Assembly (NCBI GenBank): GCA_017990865.1
Contig: JAGNNB010000262.1
Coordinates: 1-5,091 of the forward strand
Direction of reading: 5' to 3'
Source of the DNA: Lysobacteraceae bacterium
Lineage (GTDB): Bacteria > Pseudomonadota > Gammaproteobacteria > Xanthomonadales > Xanthomonadaceae
DNA: 5,091 nt
The notes under the pieces were generated by a model, which searched no databases, was not told where the DNA came from, and saw only the letters and a program-made list of their open reading frames with translations. This document shows positions 4,733 through 5,091 of this stretch, piece by piece (the stretch's first letter is position 1; each line of letters starts with the position of its first letter). The position numbers and the translations under genes were made by a program.

Positions 4733-5091
4733 ATGGCGAAGCGCCAAATCGTGTTCGGCATGCTCGGTACCCAGCTCGACGCCGGCACCGGGCCGGGACG
4801 CTGGGAAAAATGGCGGCCCACGGTGTCGCTGGGCATGCACGAGGACTTCCTGCTCGACCGCCTGGAACTGCTGAGCGACCGTCGTCGCTATGCGCGCGTG
4901 CTGAGCACGGTCGTCGAGGATCTGGCGCAGATTTCGCCGGAAACGGAGGTGCGCGATCACGACATGTACATCGCGGACCCGTGGGATTTCGAGAGCGTCT
5001 ACGCCGCGTTGCACGATTTCGTTCGCGCGTATGCGTTCAAGCCGGACGAAGAGGAGTACTACATCCACATCACCACCGGCACGCACGTCGC
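4733..5091 (+). CDS. rtcR: RtcR, sigma-54 activator of RNA repair (N-terminal part, cut by window edge)
   Basis: The first 119 codons of rtcR are present and open to the right edge. The family is about 530 residues: an N-terminal CARF-type sensor domain, an AAA+ sigma-54-activating domain and a DNA-binding C-terminus. Only the sensor part is visible. It matches E. coli RtcR closely: GMLGTQLD at 9-16, RWEKWRPT at 23-30, LDRLELL at 41-47, SPETEV at 68-73, DPWDFESVYAALHDF at 82-96 and YIHITTGTHV at 110-119. The start is ATG with a modest GGAA seven bases upstream. It is divergent from rsr and shares a 184-bp spacer with it. In the family, the CARF domain represses the ATPase until it binds an RNA-damage ligand. 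In Salmonella, tRNA fragments have been implicated. The AAA+ and DNA-binding parts cannot be checked here. Confidence 0.96.
   Translation, partial: MAKRQIVFGMLGTQLDAGTGPGRWEKWRPTVSLGMHEDFLLDRLELLSDRRRYARVLSTVVEDLAQISPETEVRDHDMYIADPWDFESVYAALHDFVRAYAFKPDEEEYYIHITTGTHV

Noticed and set aside
1..5091. CRISPR arrays or insertion sequences, prompted by the CARF domain and the repeats
   Set aside because: There are no regularly spaced direct repeats, transposase fragments or terminal inverted repeats. The CARF domain here belongs to RtcR.

Overview
The window holds a bacterial RNA-repair and RNA-quality-control locus: a divergently read sigma-54 activator (rtcR, cut by the right edge), the Ro60-like protein gene rsr, a set of tRNA-mimicking Y RNA genes, a small membrane-protein gene and the RNA ligase gene rtcB. 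The proteins closely resemble their enterobacterial counterparts. The high GC of the coding DNA, together with intergenic hairpin repeats of a kind I associate with the Lysobacter/Xanthomonas group, suggests a gammaproteobacterium of that kind. That placement is inference, not proof.

Layout from right to left, following the main minus-strand unit. Positions 4733-5091 (+) encode the N-terminal CARF domain of RtcR. The 184-bp divergent spacer (4549-4732) carries a textbook -24/-12 sigma-54 promoter pointing at rsr, a perfect match to the IHF consensus in a very AT-rich stretch, and room for RtcR-binding sites. rsr (2998-4548, -) is followed by a 10-bp hairpin. Two Y RNA genes come next: a small one with only a T-arm (2859-2942, -) and a full-size one (2702-2849, -). 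In the full-size RNA the tRNA parts run in permuted order: T-arm, acceptor stem, D-arm. A 117-residue single-pass membrane protein gene follows (2264-2617, -). A third, more degenerate permuted tRNA-like element (about 2099-2204, -) and a cluster of hairpin repeats (2026-2085) precede rtcB (698-1924, -). rtcB ends at a 9-bp hairpin. A separate hypothetical gene (50-448, -) lies beyond a repeat-like spacer. No rtcA follows rtcB.

The likely logic comes from knowledge of the family. The CARF domain of RtcR senses damaged RNA, such as tRNA fragments with particular ends, and RtcR then activates sigma-54 polymerase with help from IHF-induced bending. The transcript yields Rsr, the Y RNAs that bind it, and RtcB, which joins 2',3'-cyclic-phosphate or 3'-phosphate ends to 5'-OH ends. 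The gene order rsr - two Y RNAs - rtcB matches the Salmonella rsr-yrlBA-rtcBA operon, with an extra membrane protein and an extra Y-like element inserted.

The most interesting material is noncoding. All three Y-like elements share a two-part motif in the closing stem (CGAATG on the 5' side, TCTTyGTCGC on the 3' side), while their tRNA-like heads range from complete to T-arm only.
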